Assembly: GCA_934546685.1 (NCBI GenBank)
Contig: CAKTEB010000066.1
Location: 1 to 13,839 of the forward strand
Origin: an uncultured Oscillospiraceae bacterium
GTDB taxonomy: Bacteria; Bacillota; Clostridia; Oscillospirales; Oscillospiraceae
Direction: 5' to 3'
Length of the DNA: 13,839 nucleotides
Positions within the stretch are counted from its first letter, which is position 1, and every line of letters starts with the position of its first letter. A program made the position numbers and the translations under genes. Of the stretch, positions 1 to 6,749 are shown piece by piece. Under the pieces are notes generated by a model. It was given only the letters and a program-made list of their open reading frames with translations, was not told the origin of the DNA and did not search any database.

Positions 1-75
1 GTACGCCAAGAGGGACTCGAACCCCCGACCTACTGCTTAGAAGGCAGTTGCTCTATCCAGCTGAGCTATTGGCGC
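1..75 (-). tRNA. tRNA-Arg (anticodon UCU)
   Basis: Read on the minus strand this folds as a cloverleaf. The acceptor stem is GCGCCAA paired with TTGGCGT, the D-arm carries AGCTCAGCTGGATAGAGC, and the T-arm carries GGGTTCGAGTCCC. The anticodon stem ACTGC/GCAGT encloses the loop CTTCTAA, which puts TCT at positions 34-36, so it decodes AGA. The 5' end is at 75 and the discriminator A at 2. The window ends after the next base (C), so whether CCA is encoded cannot be seen. It lies 6 nt downstream of tRNA-Gly and is probably cotranscribed with it. Confidence 0.96.
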
Positions 76-81
76 AGATCA

Positions 82-156
82 TGGAGCGGGTGATGGGAAT
101 CGAACCCACACAACCAGCTTGGAAGGCTGGGATTCTAGCCATTGAACTACACCCGC
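82..156 (-). tRNA. tRNA-Gly (anticodon UCC)
   Basis: The minus strand gives a complete cloverleaf. The acceptor stem is GCGGGTG paired with CACCCGC, the T-loop is GGGTTCGATTCCC, and the anticodon stem CCAGC/GCTGG encloses the loop CTTCCAA. That places TCC as anticodon, decoding GGA. The 3' CCA is encoded at 82-84. It is the first tRNA of a two-gene transcript and sits about 19 nt downstream of the predicted start of transcription. Confidence 0.97.
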
Positions 157-159
157 ATC

Positions 160-177
160 GGGCTGAAATGTCAGCCC
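160..177 (-). other. Short hairpin in the tRNA 5' leader
   Basis: GGGCTGA and TCAGCCC form a perfect 7-bp inverted repeat around a 4-nt loop, lying 4 nt upstream of the mature 5' end of tRNA-Gly. It begins about where transcription from the promoter at 182-210 should start. It could be a precursor leader hairpin removed by RNase P, or a protein or operator site. There is no T-run, so it is unlikely to be a terminator. Confidence 0.5.
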
Positions 178-181
178 TAAG

Positions 182-210
182 ATAGTACCATGCAGGGCCG
201 CATTTGTCAA
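182..210 (-). promoter_or_regulatory. Sigma-A promoter for the tRNA-Gly/tRNA-Arg pair
   Basis: On the minus strand a perfect -35 box TTGACA (205-210) is followed after 17 nt by TACTAT (182-187). The -10 box is preceded by TGG, an extended -10 element. Transcription should begin near 175, some 19 nt before the tRNA-Gly 5' end. The near-consensus match fits a strongly expressed stable-RNA promoter. Confidence 0.88.
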
Positions 211-255
211 GCACATTTTTCTTCCTTCGGCAAAAATTTTGCGCGGCCCGCTATT

Positions 256-1428
256 TTACCAGACGCTCAGCAGCCATCCCTTGAGGTACAGCGCCGACTC
301 CTCCCCGATGGCGGCGGGATGATCCCGGGACTGCATGACCTCTCGGATCAGCCGTACCTGCCGCCCGCTGTCCGCCGCGGCCTCCCGGAGCATTTTGAGG
401 AACAGCTCCTTGGTCATAAACTGGCTGCAGGAGCAGGTGAGCATAAAGCCTCCGGAGCGCGTGAGCTTCATGCACCGGTAGTTGAGCTCCTTATAGCCCT
501 TATAGGCAGACTCCAGCACCCGGCGGGATTTGGCAAAGGCCGGAGGATCCAGAATCACCACGTCATACTGGCGCTCCTCCTCGCAGAAGCGCTTCGCCAG
601 GTCAAATACGTTTTCGCAGATGGTATTCACGCAGTCTACGCCGTTGAGGGCCGCATTCTCCCGCACCAGCTCCAGGGCGCTTTCGGACACGTCCACCGCG
701 TCCACGCTTTTCGCCCCGTAGAGCCCAGCATGAACGGAGAAGCCGCCGCTGCAGCAGCAGAGATCCAGCACCGTTTTGTCCGTTACATAGTCCCGGAGGA
801 TCCCCCGGTTCTCCTGCTGATCCAGGAAATGCCCGGTCTTCTGGCCGTTGGGGATGCTCACCAGCATCTTGGCGTCATGCTCCTGGATCTGGATCCGATC
901 CGGCACCTGGCCGTAGACGCAGCCCTTCTGCTGCTTCAGGCCCTCCTTCTCCCGTACCGGGAGGTCGTTGCGCTCATAGATGCCCTTAGGGGCGAAGATT
1001 TCCACGAGAATATCAATAATCTCCCGCTTCCACCGCTCCATGCCCAGGGACACGGTCTGGATGGACAGATAGTCCCCGAATTTATCGACCGTCAGCCCCG
1101 GCAGACCGTCGGAATCTCCGAACACCACCCGGCAGGCATTGGTGAGTCCAATGGACTTCCGGTACTCCCAGGCCCGCTGGATCCGGCGGCGGAAGAATTC
1201 CCGATCCACAGTCTCATTCTGATCTCGGGTCAGCACCCGAACCACGATCTTGCTCTTGCTGTTGAAAAAACCCTTGGCACAGAACCGGCGGCGGCTGTCC
1301 AGCACCGTCACCACATCGCCGTCCTGGCATGTATCCGTGCACCAGTCGATCTCGTTATCATAGATCCAAAGGGAGCCGCCGCGGATATCCAGCTCCTCTC
1401 CCCGATTCAGGCAAACCTGACCTTCCAT
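256..1428 (-). CDS. Class I SAM-dependent 23S rRNA methyltransferase, RlmI/YwbD family (COG1092)
   Basis: The 390-aa protein is the normal length for this family, which has an N-terminal PUA RNA-binding domain (about 1-75), a linker, and a Rossmann methyltransferase domain (about 175-390). Visible family signatures are GQKTGHFLDQQENR (195-208), SAM motif I LDLCCCSGGF (221-230), the acidic ribose-binding strand AVDVSE (244-249), and DPPAFAK (294-300). The family modifies single nucleotides of 23S rRNA; RlmI acts on a cytosine in E. coli, but Firmicute members may act on a different base, so I do not assign the position. The ATG at 1428 directly follows the pyrB stop (TAA-ATG), and its ribosome site AAGGAG lies inside the last pyrB codons, which implies translational coupling. 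Triple Cys in motif I (CCC, 224-226) is unusual, since many relatives have FCxTGG there. No convincing terminator follows the stop at 256. Confidence 0.88.
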   Translation of the reverse strand: MEGQVCLNRGEELDIRGGSLWIYDNEIDWCTDTCQDGDVVTVLDSRRRFCAKGFFNSKSKIVVRVLTRDQNETVDREFFRRRIQRAWEYRKSIGLTNACRVVFGDSDGLPGLTVDKFGDYLSIQTVSLGMERWKREIIDILVEIFAPKGIYERNDLPVREKEGLKQQKGCVYGQVPDRIQIQEHDAKMLVSIPNGQKTGHFLDQQENRGILRDYVTDKTVLDLCCCSGGFSVHAGLYGAKSVDAVDVSESALELVRENAALNGVDCVNTICENVFDLAKRFCEEERQYDVVILDPPAFAKSRRVLESAYKGYKELNYRCMKLTRSGGFMLTCSCSQFMTKELFLKMLREAAADSGRQVRLIREVMQSRDHPAAIGEESALYLKGWLLSVW

Positions 1429-2493
1429 TTATATCTCCTTATCGCAGAAGGCGCAGCAGCACTTTCCGCCGGTGGTTTTCGTAAGATTGGGCAAATACAG
1501 CTCCGTCTGGGTGATGCAGCGGGGATTATGACAGATGGGGCCGGTGCCGATGGGCTGGGGCTCCGGCTTTTTCCGGGGCTGCTGCTTCACCAAAGTCAGA
1601 AGCAGCGCCATCCGGGCAAACATGCCGAAGCGTGCCTGATCGAAATACACCGCTCTGGGATCCTCGTCCACATCCATGGTGATCTCGTCGATCCGGGGCA
1701 GCGGGTGCATAATGAGCAGATCCTTCTTGGCGGTGCGGAGCTTGCTGCGGCTGAGCACATAGACCCCCTTGAGGCGCTCATACTCCAGGGGATCGGTGAA
1801 CCGCTCCTGCTGGATGCGGGTCATATAGAGCACGTCCAGCTGAGGCATGGTGGCCTCCAGATTCGTGACCTCCACGAATTTCTGGCCGTTGGCCTTCATA
1901 AAGTCGATCATATAGCTGGGGATGGCCAAATCCCGGGGGGCAATGAGATAGAACCGGATGCCCGGAAACTTCGCCATGGCCTTGATGAGGGAGTGCACCG
2001 TACGGCCATAGCGCAGGTCGCCGCAAAGGCCGATGTTGAGATCCCGAATCTCCCCCCGGAGGGTGGCGATGGTGGTGAGATCCGCCAGGGTCTGGGTGGG
2101 GTGCATATGGCCGCCGTCACCGGCGTTGACCACCGGCACATTAGAATAGAGGGAGGCCGCCTTGGCCGCCCCCTCCTTGGGGGAGCGCATGACGATCACG
2201 TCCGCATAGCCGGACACCATCTTCACGGTGTCCTTTAATGTCTCGCCCTTGGAAGTAGAGGAGGACTTAGGGTCCGCAAAGCCGAAAACGCTGCCGCCCA
2301 GCCGCAGCATGGCGGTCTGGAAGCTGAAATTCGTTCTGGTGGAGGGCTCAAAAAAAAGACTGGCCATCACATCCCCATGCAAGGCATCCGCAAAATCCTT
2401 GGGATGTGCAATGATCTGACTGGCCAGTCCATACAGCTCGTTCCATTCCTCTAATGAGAGGTCTTCAATGTCGATCAGGTTTCTAAGTTTCAA
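1429..2493 (-). CDS. pyrB: Aspartate carbamoyltransferase catalytic chain with C-terminal PyrI-like zinc ribbon
   Basis: It condenses carbamoyl phosphate and aspartate to carbamoyl-aspartate, the second step of pyrimidine synthesis. With a TTG start at 2493 the protein is 354 aa. I prefer this start because GGAGGG lies 7 nt upstream; an in-frame TTG at 2508 has no ribosome site and would add 5 residues. Catalytic motifs are intact: FFEPSTRT (47-54), the SSTSKGET loop (78-85), HPTQT (131-135) and HPLPR (263-267). Ordinary PyrB ends near residue 305-310. Here about 45 more residues follow a Lys/Pro-rich linker (PRKKPEPQP) and contain C321-x4-C326 and C347-x2-C350, with extra Cys at 345-346. The tail (CHNPRCIT... 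CAFCDKEI) resembles the zinc domain of the E. coli regulatory chain PyrI, without its nucleotide-binding domain. The gene is first in a short operon with the rRNA methyltransferase. Confidence 0.94.
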   Translation of the reverse strand: MKLRNLIDIEDLSLEEWNELYGLASQIIAHPKDFADALHGDVMASLFFEPSTRTNFSFQTAMLRLGGSVFGFADPKSSSTSKGETLKDTVKMVSGYADVIVMRSPKEGAAKAASLYSNVPVVNAGDGGHMHPTQTLADLTTIATLRGEIRDLNIGLCGDLRYGRTVHSLIKAMAKFPGIRFYLIAPRDLAIPSYMIDFMKANGQKFVEVTNLEATMPQLDVLYMTRIQQERFTDPLEYERLKGVYVLSRSKLRTAKKDLLIMHPLPRIDEITMDVDEDPRAVYFDQARFGMFARMALLLTLVKQQPRKKPEPQPIGTGPICHNPRCITQTELYLPNLTKTTGGKCCCAFCDKEI

Positions 2494-2520
2494 CGTGACG
2501 CCCTCCAATTTTAGGTGCCC

Positions 2521-2536
2521 GTCCCCGCTGGGGAAG
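2521..2536 (-). other. Small hairpin in the pyrB 5' leader
   Basis: In the roughly 58-nt leader between the predicted pyrB start of transcription (about 2550) and its TTG codon, TCCCC-AGC-GGGGA forms a short GC-rich stem-loop. There is no T-run and no recognisable PyrR-binding motif. Its role, if any, is unknown. Confidence 0.3.
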
Positions 2537-2556
2537 GCCCGGATGATTTTCGGCTT

Positions 2557-2585
2557 ATTCTATCACATTCCAATGAAAAATACAA
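2557..2585 (-). promoter_or_regulatory. Promoter of pyrB operon
   Basis: On the minus strand TTGTAT (2580-2585) is separated by 17 nt from TAGAAT (2557-2562), which is preceded by TGA, an extended -10 form. Transcription would start near 2550. It is divergent from the acetyltransferase promoter; the two -35 boxes lie only about 16 bp apart, so the two promoters may influence each other. Confidence 0.68.
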
Positions 2586-2601
2586 TGGTTTTTTCGGGTA
2601 C

Positions 2602-2639
2602 TTGATGAGATTTCCATTCCATGGTATACTGTGTATACT
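2602..2639 (+). promoter_or_regulatory. Promoter of the GNAT gene with overlapping GTATAC repeats
   Basis: TTGATG (2602-2607), a 17-nt spacer and TATACT (2625-2630) preceded by TGG form an extended -10 promoter. A second TATACT (2634-2639) follows 9 nt later, itself preceded by TGTG. The two units create GTATAC-TGT-GTATAC (2624-2638), a perfect inverted as well as direct repeat across the -10. It may be a repressor site or simply two alternative -10 boxes. Confidence 0.65.
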
Positions 2640-2655
2640 GTCTGAGGTGATGAAC

Positions 2656-3324
2656 ATGAAAAACATTCCTGTGTTTACCTGCCAGGGGGGCACCGCCACC
2701 CTGATCCTCCGTGAGATCCCCCTATCCGGGAAGGCCTATATCCTGCTCCAAACCATGCGCCCCGAGGCGCTGCCGACATCAGTGACGGAGTGTGCCCGAT
2801 TCTGCCGGATGTGCGGAGCGGAGACCTGCTTCGTCTCCTGGGCGGAGCCCCTCGATTTTCTGCCCCACGCCTATGATATTTTAGAGCTCCATGTGGAAAA
2901 GGCCGCACTCCCCGCCCCCGCTCCCTTGCAGCTGGTTCCCATGACCCCGGACAACGACAGCATCTATCAGCGGATCTACAACCGCTGCTTCCAGTCTGTG
3001 TCCCACGCGCTCAGCTATGACCGGGCCCAGATCGCCCGGATCTATCAGCAGGGGCAGCAGGCGTTCCTTGCCCTTACCGATGAAGAGAAGCCCTACGGCA
3101 TCGGAGAGCTCCACGGAAATGAGCTGGCCGCCATCGCGGTGCTGCCCAAATACCGGGGCCGGGGTACGGATCTTGCCCTGGCCCTGCTCCACCGGTGTCC
3201 AGGCCCGGAGCTGACCCTCACCGTGGCCTCGGACAACGCCCCGGCCCTGGGCCTCTATGAGAAGCTGGGGTTCCGGGTCAGGCGCACGGAGTCCAGCTGG
3301 TATCGGGTGCCGGACGATCTATAA
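2656..3324 (+). CDS. GNAT-family N-acetyltransferase
   Basis: The 222-aa protein transfers an acetyl group from acetyl-CoA to an unknown amine. The recognisable GNAT core is in the C-terminal half: AIAVLPKYRGRGTDLAL (159-175) is motif A with the acetyl-CoA pyrophosphate loop RGRGT, and NAPALGLYEKLGFRVRR (194-210) is motif B. The N-terminal roughly 90 residues do not resemble a known domain by eye and carry several cysteines (C9, C46, C50, C53, C58). The ATG at 2656 is preferred because GAGGTG lies 6 nt upstream; an in-frame ATG at 2650 abuts that site, and a further in-frame ATG at 2515 lies upstream of the promoter. The gene is monocistronic, ends at a strong terminator, and is divergent from pyrB. 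The substrate cannot be predicted. Confidence 0.83.
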   Translation: MKNIPVFTCQGGTATLILREIPLSGKAYILLQTMRPEALPTSVTECARFCRMCGAETCFVSWAEPLDFLPHAYDILELHVEKAALPAPAPLQLVPMTPDNDSIYQRIYNRCFQSVSHALSYDRAQIARIYQQGQQAFLALTDEEKPYGIGELHGNELAAIAVLPKYRGRGTDLALALLHRCPGPELTLTVASDNAPALGLYEKLGFRVRRTESSWYRVPDDL

Positions 3325-3329
3325 AAGTA

Positions 3330-3360
3330 GGACCAGAGCCGTGACAGCTCTGGTCCTTTT
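3330..3360. terminator. Bidirectional intrinsic terminator
   Basis: GGACCAGAGC (3330-3339) and GCTCTGGTCC (3347-3356) form a perfect 10-bp stem with a 7-nt loop. TTTT follows on the plus strand, and the minus strand has TACTTTTAT after the stem. It lies between the convergent acetyltransferase and ABC transporter stops and should serve both. Confidence 0.9.
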
Positions 3361-3365
3361 GCATC

Positions 3366-6089
3366 TTATTCCGTTCTCAGCGCCTCCACCGGGTCCTTCT
3401 TGGCGGCAGTCCTGGAGGGGATCAGTCCCGCGATCATAGTCAGCAGCACCGAGATCAGCACCAGGATCACCGCGCCCACCGGGGGCAGCTTCGCCACGTC
3501 GCCGATCCCCGCCAGATGATTGATAATCATATTGATGGGGATATTCAGCAGCAGCGTCACCACAATGCCGATGACACCCGCCCCCAATCCGATAATCAGG
3601 GTCTCGGCATTGAACACCCGGCTCACGTCCCGCTTGGAAGCGCCGATGGACCGGAGAATTCCGATCTCCTTGGTGCGCTCCTGAACGGAGATCAGGGTGA
3701 TGACGCCGATCATAATGGAGGACACCACCAGGGAGATGCCCACAAAGGCGATGAGCACATAGCTGACAATGTTGACGATATCCGTCACGGAGCTCATGAG
3801 CAGCCCCACATAGTCTGTATAGTGGATCACCTGATCGTCCTTGCCCTCTGCAGTCATCTTGTCGTTGTAATCGTCCAGAGCGTCCGTCAGAGCCTCCTTG
3901 TTTTCAAAGGAGGAGGCATAGAGGCTGATGGAGTTGGGATCCTCCAGAGTGGCCGCGCCCAAGGCAGTCATGTTCTGCTCATAGGTGGAATCCGATACCA
4001 CCGGAGCACTGGCAGAGCTGCCGTCTCCCAATGCGTCCAGCTTCTCCTGGGTCAGCAGATCGTTTTCCATGAGCATGGCCGCCTGCTGCTCCTCCGGCAG
4101 GGCCGTCAGCTGGCTCTGGTACATCTCCGGGAGCGATGCCACAGTCTGGGCGATCAGAGCGCTCTGGGCCTCGTTATAGCCAGCAGACGCATCCTCCCCG
4201 CTTTCACTCTGGGCAGCCTGGGCCGCGTCTCCAGCCTCGGTGCCCGCAAAGGGCAGGCCGGTAAACACGTCGATGTCCGGATCGTCCTTCTGGGCCTGAA
4301 CGATGGCGCTGCCGTTCACCTGCTCCACCATATAGCGGGTCAGGTCGGAGGTATAGCCGATGGTGCCGTATTCATTGCCATTTTCGGCAGTGGAGCGGAC
4401 GATGCCCACGATCTTCAGGGATTCAGCGTTGTCATAGAGCTTCTCCATGTAGCTGTCATCCTGGGACATATCTGTGTATACCCCGTCCTGCTCCTGATAT
4501 TTGTCCGTAGGCAGCACCAGCCGCAGATCCAGGTTCATGAGCTCCTCATAGGAATAGGTGGTCTCCTCCTGGGCAATGTCCGTATCGCTGACGGTGCCGT
4601 CCTCCCCCAGATCCTTCTGGGCCTGGGTGATGGCGTCCTTCAGCTGCTGGGTGTCCTTAAGGCCCAGGGCGTAAAGGGTGTAGTCGGTGATCTCAAAGTT
4701 GTTTGTGACGATCAGCACCGCCTCGTTCTTCCCCTGGGGCCAGCTGCCTGTGAGCAGCTCATAGTCGCTCTCCCGGGTCTGCTGGTTGTCGGAGAGCTCC
4801 GTGCAGACACTGATATTATTCATGCCCATCTGAGAGGCAATGCCGCCCATGCCGATCTCGTCCAGCACGGAGATGGGATTCACCCGCAGGAGCCTGTCAT
4901 TGACGTCCTTGGTATAGATGTCGATCTCCGTGGGATAGGTGTAGCGGATCTCCGAGGCCAGGGCCGCAATGTCGCTGCCGTCCTTCTCCAGGGTCTTTTT
5001 GAAGGAGGCGAGATCATTGGTGGAGATCTTGGACATCATGGAGTCGATGATATCCGTCATGATTCCGGAGGAATAGATCTGTCCGGCCTCATGCTCCTCG
5101 CCGCTGCTGCCCGCGCTCATCATGGTTCCCATCATAGAGGTCATGTCCATGGTGGCCTCCTGGATGGTGATGGGATAGGAGGTCAGGGTGTCCTCCTCCA
5201 TCTTGTCGATATAGTTCTGCATGCCGCTGGACAGAGAAAGGATCAGGGCAATGCCGATGATGCCGATGGAGCCCGCAAAGGCCGTGAGGATCGTGCGGCC
5301 CTTCTTCGTCATCAAATTATGGAGGCTCAGGCTCAGTGCTGTGAAGTAGCTCATGGAGGGCTTCTTGGCCGGGGCGGCCTTGGCTGCCTTCTCCAGCTCC
5401 CCGGGCTCCGGCGTATAGGGTCTGGAATCGGATACCACCTCGCCGTCCAGCACCCGGACGATGCGGGTGGAGTATTTCTCCGCCAGCTCCGGGTTGTGGG
5501 TGACCATGATGACCAGCTTGTCCTTGGCCACCTCCTTGAGGATCTCCATAACCTGCACGGAGGTCTCTGAATCCAGGGCGCCGGTGGGCTCATCCGCCAG
5601 CAGGATATCCGGATCGTTGACCAGGGCCCGGGCGATGGCCACCCGCTGCATTTGGCCGCCGGACATCTGGTTGGGCCGCTTTTTCAGCTGATTGCCCAGA
5701 CCCACCTTTTCCAGAGCCTCCTTGGCCCGGCGGCGGCGCTCGGCCTTGGATACGCCGGAGAGGGTCAGAGCCAGCTCCACGTTGGACAAAACGTTCTGGT
5801 GTGGGATCAGGTTATAGCTCTGGAATACAAAGCCGATGGAATGGTTCCGGTAGCTGTCCCAGTCCCTGTCCTTATACTCCTTGGTGGAGCGGCCGTTGAT
5901 GATAAGGTCGCCGGAGGTGTAGCGGTCCAGGCCGCCGATGATATTCAGCAGCGTGGTCTTTCCGCAGCCGGACTGGCCCAGGATCGACACAAACTCATTT
6001 TCCCGGAAGGCGATATCGATGCCCTTGAGAGCGTGGACCGTTTCGTCTCCCGAGAGATAATCCTTCTTGATATTTTTCAGTTGCAGCAA
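3366..6089 (-). CDS. Fused MacB/FtsX-type ABC transporter, ATPase plus permease
   Basis: With a TTG start at 6089 (AAAGGGG 7 nt upstream) the protein is 907 aa; a GTG at 6116 would add 9 residues but lacks a ribosome site. The N-terminal ATPase is complete: Walker A GQSGCGKTT (38-46), Q-loop Q90, signature MSGGQ (142-146), Walker B DILLADEP (161-168) and switch H198. A charged linker (about 225-245) leads to one membrane helix (about 267-288), a large extracytoplasmic domain of about 475 residues, and a C-terminal FtsX domain with three helices (about 770-890). This is the MacB layout, which exports peptides or drugs or transduces force rather than importing. The external domain begins with a Met-rich stretch (nine Met between 314 and 352) and is acidic. 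Divergence from a MarR gene over a palindrome suggests drug- or stress-inducible export. The substrate is unknown. Confidence 0.9.
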   Translation of the reverse strand: MLQLKNIKKDYLSGDETVHALKGIDIAFRENEFVSILGQSGCGKTTLLNIIGGLDRYTSGDLIINGRSTKEYKDRDWDSYRNHSIGFVFQSYNLIPHQNVLSNVELALTLSGVSKAERRRRAKEALEKVGLGNQLKKRPNQMSGGQMQRVAIARALVNDPDILLADEPTGALDSETSVQVMEILKEVAKDKLVIMVTHNPELAEKYSTRIVRVLDGEVVSDSRPYTPEPGELEKAAKAAPAKKPSMSYFTALSLSLHNLMTKKGRTILTAFAGSIGIIGIALILSLSSGMQNYIDKMEEDTLTSYPITIQEATMDMTSMMGTMMSAGSSGEEHEAGQIYSSGIMTDIIDSMMSKISTNDLASFKKTLEKDGSDIAALASEIRYTYPTEIDIYTKDVNDRLLRVNPISVLDEIGMGGIASQMGMNNISVCTELSDNQQTRESDYELLTGSWPQGKNEAVLIVTNNFEITDYTLYALGLKDTQQLKDAITQAQKDLGEDGTVSDTDIAQEETTYSYEELMNLDLRLVLPTDKYQEQDGVYTDMSQDDSYMEKLYDNAESLKIVGIVRSTAENGNEYGTIGYTSDLTRYMVEQVNGSAIVQAQKDDPDIDVFTGLPFAGTEAGDAAQAAQSESGEDASAGYNEAQSALIAQTVASLPEMYQSQLTALPEEQQAAMLMENDLLTQEKLDALGDGSSASAPVVSDSTYEQNMTALGAATLEDPNSISLYASSFENKEALTDALDDYNDKMTAEGKDDQVIHYTDYVGLLMSSVTDIVNIVSYVLIAFVGISLVVSSIMIGVITLISVQERTKEIGILRSIGASKRDVSRVFNAETLIIGLGAGVIGIVVTLLLNIPINMIINHLAGIGDVAKLPPVGAVILVLISVLLTMIAGLIPSRTAAKKDPVEALRTE

Positions 6090-6130
6090 TGGGGTACCCC
6101 TTTCTTTGACGCGCACAATGTAGCAGGCAT

Positions 6131-6136
6131 ATCATA
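6131..6136 (-). promoter_or_regulatory. Extended -10 of the ABC transporter promoter
   Basis: The minus strand carries TATGAT preceded by TGG (extended -10). No good -35 is found at 17 nt; that position falls inside the palindrome at 6152-6171, where TTTACA lies 21 nt away. A weak -35 buried in an operator fits a repressed promoter. Confidence 0.5.
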
Positions 6137-6151
6137 CCACAGGGCGCAGAG

Positions 6152-6171
6152 AAAAAATGTAAACATTTTTT
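6152..6171. promoter_or_regulatory. Perfect 9+2+9 palindrome, probable MarR operator
   Basis: AAAAAATGT (6152-6160), spacer AA, and ACATTTTTT (6163-6171) form a perfect inverted repeat, the size and symmetry of a winged-helix dimer site. It covers the -35 region of the ABC gene and lies 15 bp upstream of the marR -35. A weaker TTGT-N4-ACAA repeat at 6183-6194 overlaps the marR -35 and could be a second site. I infer that the neighbouring MarR protein binds here and represses the ABC gene and perhaps itself. Confidence 0.65.
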
Positions 6172-6185
6172 GAATATCGAAATTG

Positions 6186-6214
6186 TTGACACAAGAAATT
6201 TTTTGCAGTAAAAT
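6186..6214 (+). promoter_or_regulatory. Sigma-A promoter of marR
   Basis: A perfect TTGACA (6186-6191) is followed after 17 nt by TAAAAT (6209-6214). Transcription should start near 6221, just before the ribosome site GGAGGA (6228-6233). Confidence 0.85.
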
Positions 6215-6241
6215 ACACCCTGAGAACGGAGGAATGTCACT

Positions 6242-6709
6242 GTGGAGAATGTTACTGTGGAAAAGCTCGCCGGCGCTCAGGCCTTTCTGCTCCTGCATCA
6301 GCATCTTCGGCGCATGGATTGGAGCAAGATCACACCCGGCGTTACCCAGCCGGAGTACCTGATCCTGACGGCTCTGACCATGAATCAAAATGCCCATCCC
6401 GACGCCCAGGGGGTCTATGTATCCGCCCTGGCCGAGGAGCTGTCGGTATCCGTATCCATGATCTCCAAGCTGCTCAAGGCCATGGAGGAAAAGGGCTGGA
6501 TCCTGCGCACGGTGGACAAAAACAGCCGCCGGAACACCTTTGTCTCCCTGACTCCCTCCGGCCATCAGGTATACGACACCGCTACAAAGCAGATGCGTGC
6601 CTTCCACCGGGGCGTGGTGGATTCCGTCGGGCAGGAGACTTTCACCCAGCTGCTCTCCAGCGCGGCCCGGCTCTTTGGGGCCTATGAGAATGCCCTGAGC
6701 AAGCTGTAA
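6242..6709 (+). CDS. MarR-family winged-helix transcriptional regulator
   Basis: The 155-aa protein has the usual MarR length and layout. An N-terminal dimerisation helix (about 5-25) is followed by a DNA-binding winged helix: recognition-helix region VSALAEELSVSVSMISKLLKAMEEKGW (60-86) and a wing with the DKNSRRNTFVSLTPSG pattern (92-107), then C-terminal dimerisation helices. It starts with GTG at 6242, with GGAGGA 8 nt upstream. It is divergent from the MacB-type transporter, and a perfect palindrome lies between them, so it most likely represses that transporter until an effector binds. It has a single short reading frame with no cysteines, so a thiol-redox mechanism of the OhrR kind is unlikely. 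Confidence 0.9.
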   Translation: MENVTVEKLAGAQAFLLLHQHLRRMDWSKITPGVTQPEYLILTALTMNQNAHPDAQGVYVSALAEELSVSVSMISKLLKAMEEKGWILRTVDKNSRRNTFVSLTPSGHQVYDTATKQMRAFHRGVVDSVGQETFTQLLSSAARLFGAYENALSKL

Positions 6710-6715
6710 GAGTCC

Positions 6716-6744
6716 TTGCTTTTTTCGCCTTAACGTGCTATAAT
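6716..6744 (+). promoter_or_regulatory. Promoter of the que operon
   Basis: TTGCTT (6716-6721), a 17-nt spacer and a perfect TATAAT (6739-6744) preceded by TGC (extended -10) lie just after the marR stop. Transcription should begin near 6751, giving a leader of about 165 nt before queD. Confidence 0.82.
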
Positions 6745-6749
6745 CCCAA

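Noticed and set aside
213..255. A possible terminator after the rRNA methyltransferase (GCAAAA-T-TTTTGC at 230-242 and GCGGGCCGC)
   Set aside because: The AT palindrome has a one-base loop and the GC stem is only 3 bp, so neither forms a credible terminator hairpin. It is left unannotated.
190..2238. A long plus-strand open frame (682 codons) opposite the methyltransferase and pyrB
   Set aside because: It is the reverse shadow of two well-conserved genes in GC-rich DNA. Its translation is low in complexity (rich in His, Leu, Gly, Ala), has no domain signature and no ribosome site, and starts inside the tRNA promoter.
2493..2550. PyrR-type attenuation of pyrB
   Set aside because: The leader has only a small hairpin, no T-run and no visible PyrR-binding loop.
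3516..5570. A long plus-strand open frame (684 codons) opposite the ABC transporter
   Set aside because: It is antisense to a complete ABC gene with all catalytic motifs. The translation is a His/Gly/Leu/Asp-rich shadow without motifs or a start signal.
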